In this document: piece after piece, positions 44,944 to 53,390 of the stretch
Numbering within the stretch: the first letter of the stretch is position 1
Layout: each line of letters begins with the position of its first letter
NCBI RefSeq assembly: GCF_016598595.1
Contig: NZ_CP066786.1
Span: 1,759,501-1,823,500, forward strand
DNA: 64,000 nucleotides
From: Martelella lutilitoris
GTDB lineage: Bacteria; Pseudomonadota; Alphaproteobacteria; Rhizobiales; Rhizobiaceae
Direction of reading: 5' to 3'
Made by a program: the position numbers and the translations under genes
Notes under the pieces: model-generated
Database searches by the model: none
Seen by the model: the letters and a program-made list of their open reading frames with translations, nothing else
Told to the model about the DNA's origin: nothing

Positions 44944-46115
44944 AACAGGATCCGAGAGATGTCTGGGTCCAGCGCGATGGCGCGGCCGGCCAAGGGGCGA
45001 ACGTTGCGCAGCACGGGAACGACGAACCGCTGCGGGTACTGATGACGGTCGACGCGGTCGGCGGTCTCTGGCGCTATGCCGTGGCGCTTGGCGAACAGCT
45101 GAAGAAAAACGGGGTTGAAATTTGCTTCGCCGGCTTCGGACCCGCGCCTCGGCCCGAGCAGGTTGCCGAGGCCGAACGCATCGGCCGGTTGCGCTGGTTC
45201 GACATGCCGCTGGACTGGATGGTGACTGACGGGCACGAGTTGGCCGATGTTCCCAAGGCGGTCGCCGAGGCCCGCGAGGCGTTCGATGCCCATATCGTTC
45301 AGGTCAACCTGCCGACGCAGGCTGCCAGTCTCGAGGTCGATGTGCCGATCGTGGCGGTCAGCCACTCCTGCCTGCCGACATGGTTCGAGGCGATGTGCGC
45401 GGGCGAGGAAAACGACATGCTCGCCTGGCACAGGCGCCTCAACCGCACCGGTTTCGACAATGCCGATGCCGTGGTCGTGCCGAGCGGAAGTCATGCCGCC
45501 GCACTGTTTAGGACCTATGGCGAGATTGTCGCCCTGAAGATTGTCCACAATGCGCTCTGCGCCGCGCCGGCCCCGGCGCCGAAGCAGAACTTCGTCTTCG
45601 CCGCCGGGCGGTGGTGGGACGAAGCCAAGAATGCGCGGACGCTGGATGAGGCAGCCCTCAGCGCCTGGTGGCCGGTGGTGCTTGCCGGCAGCGCCCGTGG
45701 CCCCGATGGCAGCGAAACGGGGATCGAACACGCGATCAATCGTGGCGCGCTGCCTTACGACGAGACCATGGCGCTGATGGCGCAGGCGGCAATCTTTGCC
45801 TCGCCGTCGCTCTACGAGCCTTTCGGGCTCGCGGCGCTCGAAGCGGCGGCTTCAGGCGCGGCGCTGGTGCTTGCCGACATTCCGACCTACCGCGAATTAT
45901 GGGAGGGCGCGGCGGTCTTCGCGGATCCGCACGAGCCGCAGGCCTTCGCCCATGCGATCAATCATCTGGCAGGCAATCCCCCTCTGCGGCAGCAGATCGC
46001 CAGCCGGGCGATGGACCGAAGCCTTCACTTCGCACCGCAATCGCAGACCGCCGCCATGACGGCGCTCTACCGGGAACTCCTGAACACGGCCGGAGCCGGC
46101 CGGACGGTGAGGTAA
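44940..46115 (+). CDS. Glycosyltransferase, GT4-like (GT-B fold)
   Basis: Transferase of 391 residues. The N-terminal domain starts near residue 32 with LRVLMTVDAVGGLWRYAVALGEQLKKNG, where GGLWRYA is the acceptor-side glycine loop. The C-terminal domain has the E-x7-E donor motif in SLYEPFGLAALEAAASG. The first 30 residues are polar and probably flexible. It overlaps the upstream fusion gene by four bases and lies two bases from the first CgeB-like gene, indicating one transcript. Donor sugar unknown. Confidence 0.9.
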   Translation: MKQDPRDVWVQRDGAAGQGANVAQHGNDEPLRVLMTVDAVGGLWRYAVALGEQLKKNGVEICFAGFGPAPRPEQVAEAERIGRLRWFDMPLDWMVTDGHELADVPKAVAEAREAFDAHIVQVNLPTQAASLEVDVPIVAVSHSCLPTWFEAMCAGEENDMLAWHRRLNRTGFDNADAVVVPSGSHAAALFRTYGEIVALKIVHNALCAAPAPAPKQNFVFAAGRWWDEAKNARTLDEAALSAWWPVVLAGSARGPDGSETGIEHAINRGALPYDETMALMAQAAIFASPSLYEPFGLAALEAAASGAALVLADIPTYRELWEGAAVFADPHEPQAFAHAINHLAGNPPLRQQIASRAMDRSLHFAPQSQTAAMTALYRELLNTAGAGRTVR

Positions 46116-46116
46116 T

Positions 46117-47241
46117 ATGCGCTTTATCTTCTACACCCATTCGCTTGTCTCCGACTGGAACCACGGCAACGCCCACTTCCTGCGCGGCGTCATGCGCGCG
46201 CTCATGCGGCGCGGTCATACGGCGCTGGCGCTTGAGAAAGAGGGGAGCTGGAGCCGAGAAAACCTGCTTGCGGATCAGGGGCCGGCGGCGCTCGCTCGCT
46301 TTCACGATCACTTTCCGCATCATCAAAGCGAGACTTACGACGATGATGCTGACCACGAAGCGCTGATCGGCGATGCCGATGTCGTGGTGGTTCACGAATG
46401 GACCGATCCGGCGCTGGTCGCAAAGCTCGGAAGGCTGCGGCGGCAGGGTGGCAAGTTCCTCCTGCTGTTTCACGATACCCATCACCGCGCCGTCTCGGCC
46501 GAAACCGAAATCGCCGGCCTCGATCTCGACGGCTATGACGGCGTGCTTGCCTTTGGCGCGACCTTGAAGGAGCGATACCTGAAGGCCGGCTGGGGCAGTC
46601 GCGTTTTCGTCTGGCACGAGGCGGCCGACACCGCGCTGTTCCACCCGCTGCCGGACGAAGACGCCTCGCGCAATCTCGTCTGGATCGGCAATTGGGGCGA
46701 TGACGAGCGGTCGAGCGAGCTCAGCGAATTCCTGATCGAACCGGCGCGCGCGCTTGGCCTTACCGGAACCGTGCATGGCGTGCGTTACCCACCCAAAGCG
46801 CTGGAGGCGCTGGCGAAGACCCGGCTCGACTATCGCGGCTGGATCGCCAATGCCGATGTGCCGCTCGCCTTCGCGCGCCACCGGGTGACGGTGCATATTC
46901 CGCGCCGGCCCTATGTGGAATCCCTTCCGGGAATCCCGACCATTCGCGTGTTCGAGGCGCTGGCGAGCGGTATTCCGCTGATCTGCGCGCCGTGGCGCGA
47001 TGCCGAGGGCCTGTTCCGGCCGGGAACGGATTACCTGCAGGCGGAAAGCGGAGACGAGATGCGCAGTCAGCTCCGCGCCGTCCTCCTCGATCCCGATCTC
47101 GCGACATCGCTCGTCAAATCCGGATACGAAACCATCAGGGCGCGCCACACCTGCGAACATCGCGTCGACGAACTTCTCACCATCATCGAGCAGATCGGCG
47201 GCAAACAGCCGGCGATCGCGGAAGGAGCAGTTTCCAGATGA
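46117..47241 (+). CDS. CgeB-like glycosyltransferase (first of three)
   Basis: GT-B transferase of 374 residues in the CgeB / glycosyltransferase 1-2 group. It starts MRFIFYTHSLVSDWNHGNAHFLRGVMRAL and has the characteristic middle (VWIGNWGDDERSSELSEFLIEPARAL) and C-terminal donor region (IPTIRVFEALASGIPLICAPWRDAEGLFRPGTDYL). The FEALASG Glu sits where GT4 enzymes hold the donor phosphates. CgeB of Bacillus glycosylates spore surface proteins; the rhizobial members are uncharacterised. It overlaps the next paralogue by four bases. Confidence 0.88.
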   Translation: MRFIFYTHSLVSDWNHGNAHFLRGVMRALMRRGHTALALEKEGSWSRENLLADQGPAALARFHDHFPHHQSETYDDDADHEALIGDADVVVVHEWTDPALVAKLGRLRRQGGKFLLLFHDTHHRAVSAETEIAGLDLDGYDGVLAFGATLKERYLKAGWGSRVFVWHEAADTALFHPLPDEDASRNLVWIGNWGDDERSSELSEFLIEPARALGLTGTVHGVRYPPKALEALAKTRLDYRGWIANADVPLAFARHRVTVHIPRRPYVESLPGIPTIRVFEALASGIPLICAPWRDAEGLFRPGTDYLQAESGDEMRSQLRAVLLDPDLATSLVKSGYETIRARHTCEHRVDELLTIIEQIGGKQPAIAEGAVSR

Positions 47242-48326
47242 AGATCGCATTTTACGGATCAAGCCTGCTGTCGTCCTACTGGAACGGCGCGGCGACCTAT
47301 TACCGGGGCCTGTTGAAGGCGCTTGCCGGTCTTGGCCACGATATCACCTTCTACGAGCCGGATGTTTTGGATCGGCAGGCGCACCGCGATATCGAACCGC
47401 CGGACTGGTGCCATGTCGTCGTCTATTCCGGAACGCTGCCCGCCATGCGCGAGGCCGCGGCAAAGGCAAGCGCGGCTGATGTGGTGATCAAGGCAAGCGG
47501 CGTCGGCTTTATGGACGACGCCCTGCTTGAGTCCCTCCTGCTTTCGGCCCGCAAGGACGCGCTGAAGATATTCTGGGACGTCGACGCGCCAGCGACGCTT
47601 GCCGAGTTCGCTGCAGCGCCCGACCATCCGCTCAGAAGATCGCTTCCGGCGCTCGACATGGTCTGCACGTATGGCGGCGGTGATCCGGTTGTGGACGCCT
47701 ATCGCGGGCTCGGCGCGCGCGCCTGCCTGCCGGTCTATAACGCGCTCGATCCCGACACCCATCATCCCGTTCCGCCAGACCCGCGCTTCGAGGCCGATCT
47801 CGGCTTTCTCGGCAACCGGCTGCCCGATCGCGAGGCGCGCGTGGAAGATTTCCTGCTGGAACCGGCGGAAAGCCTTCCGGACAGGAAATTCATCCTCGGC
47901 GGCTCCGGTTGGGAATCGAAGGCGATGCCGTCGAATGTGCGGGCTATCGGCCATGTGCCGACAGGCGATCACAACACCTTCAATGTCACGCCCATGGCGG
48001 TGCTCAACATTGCCCGCGCCAGCATGGCAGAGACCGGGTTCTCGCCGGCGACGCGGGTGTTCGAGGCCGCCGGCGCGGGTGCCTGCCTGATCACCGACGA
48101 CTGGAAAGGGATCGAGATGTTCCTGGAACCGGAAAAGGAAATACTGGTGGCGCGCGACGGCCGCGACGTTGCCGAACTGCTGGCCGGCCTTGACCATGAC
48201 CGGTCCCGCGCGATCGGCAGGGCGGCGATGCAGCGGGTGCTGCGCGACCACACCTATGCCGACCGCGCCGAAATCGTCGATCGCGCATTTCGCGACCACT
48301 TCAAGGCAAAGGAAAACGCCGCATGA
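47238..48326 (+). CDS. CgeB-like glycosyltransferase (second of three)
   Basis: Paralogue of 362 residues, MKIAFYGSSLLSSYWNGAATYYRGLLKAL at the start and FLGNRLPDREARVEDFLLEPAESL, VLNIARASMAETGFSPATRVFEAAGAGACLITDDWKGIEMFLEPEKEIL in the second half. The start is set by ATGA overlap with the preceding stop; a much longer upstream frame is a shadow. The sequences of the three CgeB-like proteins align throughout but differ in the N-terminal acceptor domains, suggesting different acceptors or successive sugars. Confidence 0.88.
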   Translation: MKIAFYGSSLLSSYWNGAATYYRGLLKALAGLGHDITFYEPDVLDRQAHRDIEPPDWCHVVVYSGTLPAMREAAAKASAADVVIKASGVGFMDDALLESLLLSARKDALKIFWDVDAPATLAEFAAAPDHPLRRSLPALDMVCTYGGGDPVVDAYRGLGARACLPVYNALDPDTHHPVPPDPRFEADLGFLGNRLPDREARVEDFLLEPAESLPDRKFILGGSGWESKAMPSNVRAIGHVPTGDHNTFNVTPMAVLNIARASMAETGFSPATRVFEAAGAGACLITDDWKGIEMFLEPEKEILVARDGRDVAELLAGLDHDRSRAIGRAAMQRVLRDHTYADRAEIVDRAFRDHFKAKENAA

Positions 48327-49450
48327 CCAGCCCCGCAACCGATACGCCCATGACCATCGTCGTCATCGGCATGACGCTTTCCTCATCCTGGGGCAATGGC
48401 CATGCCACGACCTTCCGCTCGCTGCTGCGCGGCGCCCGCGCGCTCGGCCACCGGACCCTGTTCCTGGAATGCGAGCGCCCGTGGTTTTCGGCCAACCGGG
48501 ATATGCCCCATCCCGATTTCTGCGAGCTCGACTACTTCGACACGCCCCAGGACCTCGTCGACCGCCATGGCCACGCGATCCGGCGGGCCGATGCGGTCAT
48601 TATCGGCTCCTACGTGCCACACGGGGCGGAGGTGATCGCGGCGGTTGCCGCCCTGCAACCCGAACGGCTGTGCTTCTACGATATCGACACGCCGGTTACC
48701 CTACGGCGTCTTCAGGAGGACAATGAGGAATACATCACCCGCGACCAGGTGCCGCTGTTCGACATCTATTTCTCCTTCTCGGGCGGGGCCAATCTGGAGC
48801 GTCTGGAAACCGATTACCGCGCACAGCGCGCCGAAGCGCTCTACTGCTCGGTCGATCCCGATCTCTATCGGCCGACGGGCGCGCCGCGGCAATGGGATCT
48901 CGGCTATCTCGGCACCTATAGCGATGACCGCCAACCGGTGCTTGAACGCCTGCTGATCGAACCGGCGCGAAGACTGCCGGAGAAGAAATTCGTCGTTGCC
49001 GGCGCACAATATCCCGCATCGATCGACTGGCCGGACAATGTGGAGCGGATCGAACACGTGCCGCCAGCCGAGCATGCCGATTTCTACAGCCGCCAGCGTT
49101 TTACTCTCAACGTCACCCGCCAGGATATGGTCCGCGCCGGCTGGTCGCCGAGCGTGCGGCTGTTCGAGGCCGCCGCCTGCGGAACGCCGGTGATCAGCGA
49201 TATCTGGCCCGGCCTGGAGGAACTGCTGCCGGACGGCGAAGCGATCCTTCTCGCACCGGACAGCGAAGCCGTTGTCGCGGCGCTCACCGAAACCGATGAC
49301 GGACGCCTGGCCGAAATCGCCGATGCGGCGCGCCGGCGCGTGATGGCGGACCACACCGGCCGGGCCCGGGCGGAGGAACTGATCGCGGCGCTCGCCAGCC
49401 TGAAGGGACGGCGCGCCGAGGCGTCGGCGACCGCATCCTCAGCGGTCTGA
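48323..49450 (+). CDS. CgeB-like glycosyltransferase (third of three)
   Basis: Paralogue of 375 residues. IVVIGMTLSSSWGNGHATTFRSLLRGARALGH is the N-terminal loop; YLGTYSDDRQPVLERLLIEPARRLP and FTLNVTRQDMVRAGWSPSVRLFEAAACGTPVISDIWPGLEELLPDG form the donor half. It overlaps the second paralogue by four bases and is followed 20 bases later by the methyltransferase gene. Confidence 0.88.
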   Translation: MTSPATDTPMTIVVIGMTLSSSWGNGHATTFRSLLRGARALGHRTLFLECERPWFSANRDMPHPDFCELDYFDTPQDLVDRHGHAIRRADAVIIGSYVPHGAEVIAAVAALQPERLCFYDIDTPVTLRRLQEDNEEYITRDQVPLFDIYFSFSGGANLERLETDYRAQRAEALYCSVDPDLYRPTGAPRQWDLGYLGTYSDDRQPVLERLLIEPARRLPEKKFVVAGAQYPASIDWPDNVERIEHVPPAEHADFYSRQRFTLNVTRQDMVRAGWSPSVRLFEAAACGTPVISDIWPGLEELLPDGEAILLAPDSEAVVAALTETDDGRLAEIADAARRRVMADHTGRARAEELIAALASLKGRRAEASATASSAV

Positions 49451-49470
49451 TCATGACAAGGAGGAACACG

Positions 49471-50220
49471 ATGACGACAATCGATCGCAACAAGACTGAA
49501 GCCGATATTGCGGCGCTCGGGCCATGGTTCCACAATCTGCGGATCAACGGCATAGATACGGCGCCCGACCATTTCCTCGGCGACTTTCCGTCGATGAAGT
49601 GGGCCGGCTTCAGCCACGTGCTTCCCGACGATCTGGAGGGCCAGAGCGTCCTCGACATCGGCTGCAATGCCGGCTTTTACGCGCTTGAGATGAAACGCCG
49701 CAATGCAGGGCGCGTGCTCGGCATCGATTCCGACGAACGCTATCTGGCGCAGGCTCGCTATGCCGCTGAACAATACGGCGTCGACATCGAATACCGCCAG
49801 ATGTCGGTCTACGATCTGCGCCAGCTTGAGGAAACCTTCGACCTGGTGCTGTTCATGGGCGTGTTCTACCATCTGCGTCACCCGCTATTAGCGCTCGATC
49901 TGCTCCATGAAACGGTGGTGGGCGACAAGATGCTGTTCCAGTCGCTGCAGCGCGGCAGCCAGCAAACGTCGGAGCTTGCGGAAAACTACTCATTCGACGA
50001 GCAAGCGCTGTTCGATCGGCCGGACTTTCCGAAACTTCACTTCGTCGAACAACGCTACGCCGACGATCCGACCAACTGGTTCATACCCAACAAGGCCGCC
50101 GTGGAAGCCATGCTCAGAAGCGCCGGTTTCGCTATTCTCGAAAACCCGGAGCCGGAAGTGTTCCTCGTCGAGAGCGCCGAGCGCTACTTTGCGGCCGAGC
50201 CGGCGCCGCGCCTCGATTGA
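49471..50220 (+). CDS. SAM-dependent methyltransferase, CmoB-like, of the glycan operon
   Basis: Class I methyltransferase of 249 residues. It reads ALGPWFHNLRINGIDTAPDH, then the SAM site VLDIGCNAGFYALEMKRRNAGRVLGIDSDERYL, and FDLVLFMGVFYHLRHPLLALDLLHE, as in CmoB-related enzymes that act on small or sugar substrates. Being the last gene of the operon it probably caps or decorates the product by O-methylation. Start 49471 follows AAGGAGGAACACG; an ATG six codons earlier overlaps that site. Confidence 0.9.
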   Translation: MTTIDRNKTEADIAALGPWFHNLRINGIDTAPDHFLGDFPSMKWAGFSHVLPDDLEGQSVLDIGCNAGFYALEMKRRNAGRVLGIDSDERYLAQARYAAEQYGVDIEYRQMSVYDLRQLEETFDLVLFMGVFYHLRHPLLALDLLHETVVGDKMLFQSLQRGSQQTSELAENYSFDEQALFDRPDFPKLHFVEQRYADDPTNWFIPNKAAVEAMLRSAGFAILENPEPEVFLVESAERYFAAEPAPRLD

Positions 50221-50300
50221 GCTTGCATGAGCCGGCTCAAACCGCTGCTTGCGGCAGGCGACGACGGTTCGCCTTCGCGTGACATCAAAAGGAGAAGAAC

Positions 50301-50438
50301 ATGAGACGTTGGATCATCGCGGGTGCAGCAGTCATTATCGCCGTGATCATCGCTGCCTTTGCCATTGGCAGAGTGAGCAGCGGCACTGGTGATCAGCCGG
50401 AAAACGCCCCGCCCCACGCCATGGACCCAAGCAACTGA
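50301..50438 (+). CDS. Short membrane-anchored protein
   Basis: A 45-residue protein: MRRWIIAGAAVIIAVIIAAFAIG is one membrane helix and the rest a short polar tail with DQPENAPPHAMDPSN. AAAAGGAGAAGAAC gives a strong ribosome site. Its plan (basic start, one helix, Pro- and acid-rich tail) recurs at 59481, 59774 and 62209. Function unknown. Confidence 0.6.
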   Translation: MRRWIIAGAAVIIAVIIAAFAIGRVSSGTGDQPENAPPHAMDPSN

Positions 50439-50450
50439 TCGCAAAGGCTC

Positions 50451-50475
50451 AGCGCCGGGCGGGTCGCCCGACGCT
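50451..50475. terminator. Hairpin between convergent small genes
   Basis: AGCGCCGGGC and GCCCGACGCT form a ten-base stem with one mismatch around GGGTC, between two convergent stops; no T run. It could serve both directions. Confidence 0.45.
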
Positions 50476-50497
50476 GCGGCATTTCCTTCCACGACGC

Positions 50498-50716
50498 CTA
50501 ATCGCCGTCGCGGCGGTTGGCGCTATGGTCCTTGTATTCCTCATTCTGGACATTCTTGCTGTCGAGCCCGCGTTCCTCGGTGTGGCGCGCCTTGTCGCGA
50601 TTGGAAAGCACCTTGTCTTTCGGCAGAACCTCGTCTTCGAGGTTGGTCATGGCGCCTTCACCGCTGCTCTTTCCGTGAGAACCCGGTCCGAAGTGTTTCT
50701 TGTCGGCATTTGCCAT
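50498..50716 (-). CDS. Small hydrophilic stress-type protein
   Basis: Seventy-two residues, highly charged and almost without hydrophobic residues (MANADKKHFGPGSHGKSSGEGAMTNLEDEVLPKDKVLSNRDKARHTEERG...). The Gly/Lys/Glu/Asp-rich composition suggests an intrinsically disordered, hydrophilin-like protein. AAAGGAG precedes the start and a clear EcfG-type promoter lies at 50771-50795. Likely stress-induced; role unknown. Confidence 0.7.
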   Translation of the reverse strand: MANADKKHFGPGSHGKSSGEGAMTNLEDEVLPKDKVLSNRDKARHTEERGLDSKNVQNEEYKDHSANRRDGD

Positions 50717-50770
50717 CGGTTTCTCCTTTCGATTCAGGTTTGGCCGGCGATGGGACTGGCCGTTGTGCCT

Positions 50771-50795
50771 AACCGGATCGGGGCTCCGATGTTCC
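50771..50795 (-). promoter_or_regulatory. EcfG-type promoter
   Basis: Reverse strand GGAAC (50795-50791), 17-base spacer, GTT (50773-50771), 55 bases before the start at 50716. Confidence 0.65.
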
Positions 50796-50887
50796 GGCAA
50801 ATCCAAGATCGCGATCCCCTGGCATCCGTTCGACGTTGCCGCTCAAAAATGATCTCATAAACAGAAGTTCGTCTGCGCCATCCGGCG

Positions 50888-50912
50888 GGAACATTTCCGA
50901 GCCTCTTTGCTT
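50888..50912 (+). promoter_or_regulatory. Imperfect EcfG-type promoter of the catalase gene
   Basis: GGAAC (50888-50892), 17-base spacer, CTT instead of GTT (50910-50912). One mismatch, correct spacing, 35 bases before the start. Confidence 0.4.
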
Positions 50913-50946
50913 AGGGGACCTCCACGACCACAAAGAGGAAAAACCC

Positions 50947-51774
50947 ATGTTTCATCACTCCGCCAAGCTTCAGTACAAGGTGACCGTCGACAAGCCCGAT
51001 CCTCTGTTTGCCAAGCATCTCCAGCAGGCGATCGGCGGCATCGAGGGCGAGATCCGCGTTGCCATGCAGTACTTCTTCCAGGCAATGGGCGCGCGCGGCG
51101 ACAGCAAATACCGCGACCTGCTGATGATGACGGCGACAGAGGAATTGTCGCATATCGAGTTCCTGGGCCATGCCGTGGCGCTCAATCTAGAGGGCGCGCC
51201 GCTCTCCGAACAGGAAAAGGCGGCGGAAGATCCGATCGTCAATGCCATCCTCGGCGGCATGAACCCGCGCCATATTCTGTCTTCGGGCCTGTCTGCAATG
51301 CCCGTGAACTCGAACGGCGTGCCCTTCGACATGAGTCATGTCTATGCCACCGGCAATATCGCGACCGATATGCTCGCCAACGTCACCGCGGAATCGGGCG
51401 GCCGCGTGCTGGCGAGCCGGCTCTACAACATGACGGATGATGCCGGCATGAAGGACATGCTCTCCTTCCTGATCGCCCGCGACACAATGCACCAGCAGCA
51501 GTGGCTTGCCGTCATTGAAGAGCTCGGCGGCATGGAGAAACAGCTTCCGATCCCGAACACGACGCCCGAGGATCACGAGGCTCTGGAGCACTCCTACTAC
51601 TTCCTTAATACCTCGCTTGACGAGCCGACGCCCGAGGGCCGCTGGACCGAAGGCAAATCGCTCGACGGCCGCTCCGAATTCACCGTTGTGGAAAAGCCCG
51701 ATCCGCTCGGCCAGAAGCCCGATCTCGGCAAGGCCCGGCCTGGCACGGGCGCGCAGAAGGCGCAGGTCGGATAA
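50947..51774 (+). CDS. Manganese catalase
   Basis: Heme-free catalase of 275 residues, a four-helix ferritin-like dimanganese enzyme that breaks down H2O2 in the cytoplasm. Ligand residues are recognisable in GGIEGEIRVAMQYFFQ (E), TATEELSHIEFLGHAVAL (E and H, E-x-x-H), and AESGGRVLASRLY with FLIARDTMHQQQW (E and H). The C-terminal tail with YYFLNTSLDEPTPEGRWTEGKSLDG is typical. Start 50947 follows AAAGAGG; the longer frame from 50836 has no support. It sits in the stress island, near a peroxygenase that also uses H2O2. Confidence 0.94.
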   Translation: MFHHSAKLQYKVTVDKPDPLFAKHLQQAIGGIEGEIRVAMQYFFQAMGARGDSKYRDLLMMTATEELSHIEFLGHAVALNLEGAPLSEQEKAAEDPIVNAILGGMNPRHILSSGLSAMPVNSNGVPFDMSHVYATGNIATDMLANVTAESGGRVLASRLYNMTDDAGMKDMLSFLIARDTMHQQQWLAVIEELGGMEKQLPIPNTTPEDHEALEHSYYFLNTSLDEPTPEGRWTEGKSLDGRSEFTVVEKPDPLGQKPDLGKARPGTGAQKAQVG

Positions 51775-51792
51775 GGTTTACGGCTGCCTGAC

Positions 51793-51854
51793 CGCGGTGA
51801 AGGCCGGAACAGAACGCGCCGGGAGGTGCTTCACTTCCATAAGCCTTCACCGCG
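51793..51854 (+). terminator. Long-loop inverted repeat after the catalase gene
   Basis: CGCGGTGAAGGC (51793-51804) pairs perfectly with GCCTTCACCGCG (51843-51854) across 38 bases. It begins 19 bases after the catalase stop. It may end or protect the message, or be part of an element; no T run. Confidence 0.4.
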
Positions 51855-52071
51855 ATTGATGGCTAAGACGCTGTAAGGAGACCGGCGTGGCACAGATTTT
51901 CAGCGCTGCAGCGGATGCGAAGCTTCGGCCTTTCGCCGGAGGGTCGCGCTGTTCCACCACTTTAGCGGCGCTGACTGGGTGCGCGAATAGCCCGCGCCCT
52001 CTGGTCATCAGCACCAACCACTACAACTGACAAGACGAAATCTCCTGGTTTGTCAGCGATGGTCATTTCCA

Positions 52072-52245
52072 GGTGAAAGCGAAGCGCCGATCGCGCCACC
52101 TGAGAACCACGGCTTCGGCAGCACTCTGATCAAAGGCGAGATATCCTATCGCCTCGGCGGCACGTTCGAAACCGAGTACGCAGCTTCCGGACTGATCGCG
52201 ACGATCAGCATTCCCTTCGACAAGCTGCATGCCCTTGAGGAATAG
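52072..52245 (+). pseudogene. HWE/HisKA_2 histidine kinase, C-terminal remnant
   Basis: Fifty-seven codons read GESEAPIAPPENHGFGSTLI, KGEISYRLGGTFETEY and SGLIATISIPFDKLHALEE, the end of an HWE-type ATP-binding domain (P-P-x-x-x-G-F-G-x-x-L-I and the final I-P strand). The dimerisation helix, HWE box and sensor are missing; upstream codons contain stops. HWE kinases normally phosphorylate PhyR-type or REC-only regulators, so this relic beside the REC and sigma genes is telling. Nothing else is supportable in 51855-52536. Confidence 0.7.
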
Positions 52246-52536
52246 GGCCTTCAGGCCGATTTTACCTTTGGGGTGTCTTTCGGCGGATCATGGGCGTATG
52301 GTCTTCCAAGGTTGCAACATCTATCCATGCCGGACAAGCACTTGCGAAACCCGCGAGCAAGCATCCAAGGGAACAGCAACCGTTCCCGCGCGTGCTGTTC
52401 AGGAAGCCGGCCTCTCCATCGTGATACCTGCTTTTAAGGAAAGTTCAGTCGCGAATGCGTTTGTTTCGCCGGCCGTCTTCGGCCGGGGAGCTCTGCGTCG
52501 TGCCTACTGACACATTCACCGAATTGGAGATCGCAG

Positions 52537-53199
52537 ATGCAACTCTTACCGGAAACCCCTTCCAGCGGTCTACAGGATCCTGACGAAAACAGCTTGCACG
52601 GAAACCTCGACAGGCTGCGCGGATCGCGGATCCTGATCGTTGAGGACGAATATCTGATCGCCCAGAACCTTTCCCGCACCTTCGAAAAGGTCGGCGCCAA
52701 AGTGTTGGGGCCCGTGGCGTCCATCGCCCAGGCCATCCCCCATCTCGGCAGGACCGATGCCGCCGTCCTCGATATCAATCTCGACGGTACGCCGGTCTTT
52801 CCGCTGGCGGATATCCTGCACCAGAACCACACGCCTTTCGTCTTCTTCTCCGGATGCGCGGAAATCATCATTCCCCATCGTTTCCGCTTCATCAATACGC
52901 TGCCGAAGCCGAACGGAATCCGCGAAGTCATCGCGTCGCTGATCGCGACCTATGACCGGTCTGCGACAGTTGCCGCCGAGGGCGACGGCGAAGATGTGAT
53001 AACGCTGATGCCGAGTCTGAGGCTGGCCGCCCGGCTGCTTGTCGCCGATGACGCCGCCGCCGACCGGCTTGTGGAGCGGACCTTCGAATACGCAATCGCC
53101 CATGTCGACGAGAGACCTGCCGGAATGTCCCGGCTGGAATGGCTGCTCTCGACGCTTGAGGATCTGCGTCTCGTCGAGGGCCGAAGCATTCTCAACTGA
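52537..53199 (+). CDS. Response regulator: REC domain with sigma-region-2-like tail
   Basis: Cytoplasmic protein of 220 residues. Residues 30-142 are a receiver with the acidic pair in IVEDEY (E37-D38), phosphoacceptor D79 in LDINLDG, S105 in FFSG and K124 in LPKP. Residues 159-208 (PSLRLAARLLVADDAAADRL ... RLEWLL) align without gaps to residues 22 onward of the EcfG-type sigma factor encoded next door (16 identities in 47 by eye), that is, its region 2. PhyR anti-anti-sigma proteins have a complete sigma-like domain in front of REC; here a shorter one follows REC. It may bind NepR, or merely share ancestry. GGAAA-type sequence upstream is not a convincing EcfG promoter. Confidence 0.85.
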   Translation: MQLLPETPSSGLQDPDENSLHGNLDRLRGSRILIVEDEYLIAQNLSRTFEKVGAKVLGPVASIAQAIPHLGRTDAAVLDINLDGTPVFPLADILHQNHTPFVFFSGCAEIIIPHRFRFINTLPKPNGIREVIASLIATYDRSATVAAEGDGEDVITLMPSLRLAARLLVADDAAADRLVERTFEYAIAHVDERPAGMSRLEWLLSTLEDLRLVEGRSILN

Positions 53200-53390
53200 G
53201 CGTCTGGCCGCCGTCGCTTTCCATGGCCGTCGTCAACACGCGATCCTGTCCATCGCTGCCGATATGTTCCCGTCCGGCTTTCACGGATTTCATGGAACAA
53301 AATCTTTGTCGTCGCGATTGGGGGACGTGTTGAACGGAGGTCGAAGTCTCAGTAAACAGCGCTGGTGGAATCGGGCCTCAGGAAAACTGG

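Noticed and set aside
52370..52394. GGAAC upstream of the response regulator as an EcfG promoter
   Set aside because: With a 17-base spacer the second element is GTG, not GTT, and it lies about 140 bases before the gene; too weak to list.
52229..52510. 93-codon forward frame upstream of the response regulator
   Set aside because: Mixed composition, no family-like segment, overlaps the end of the kinase relic; not supportable as a gene.
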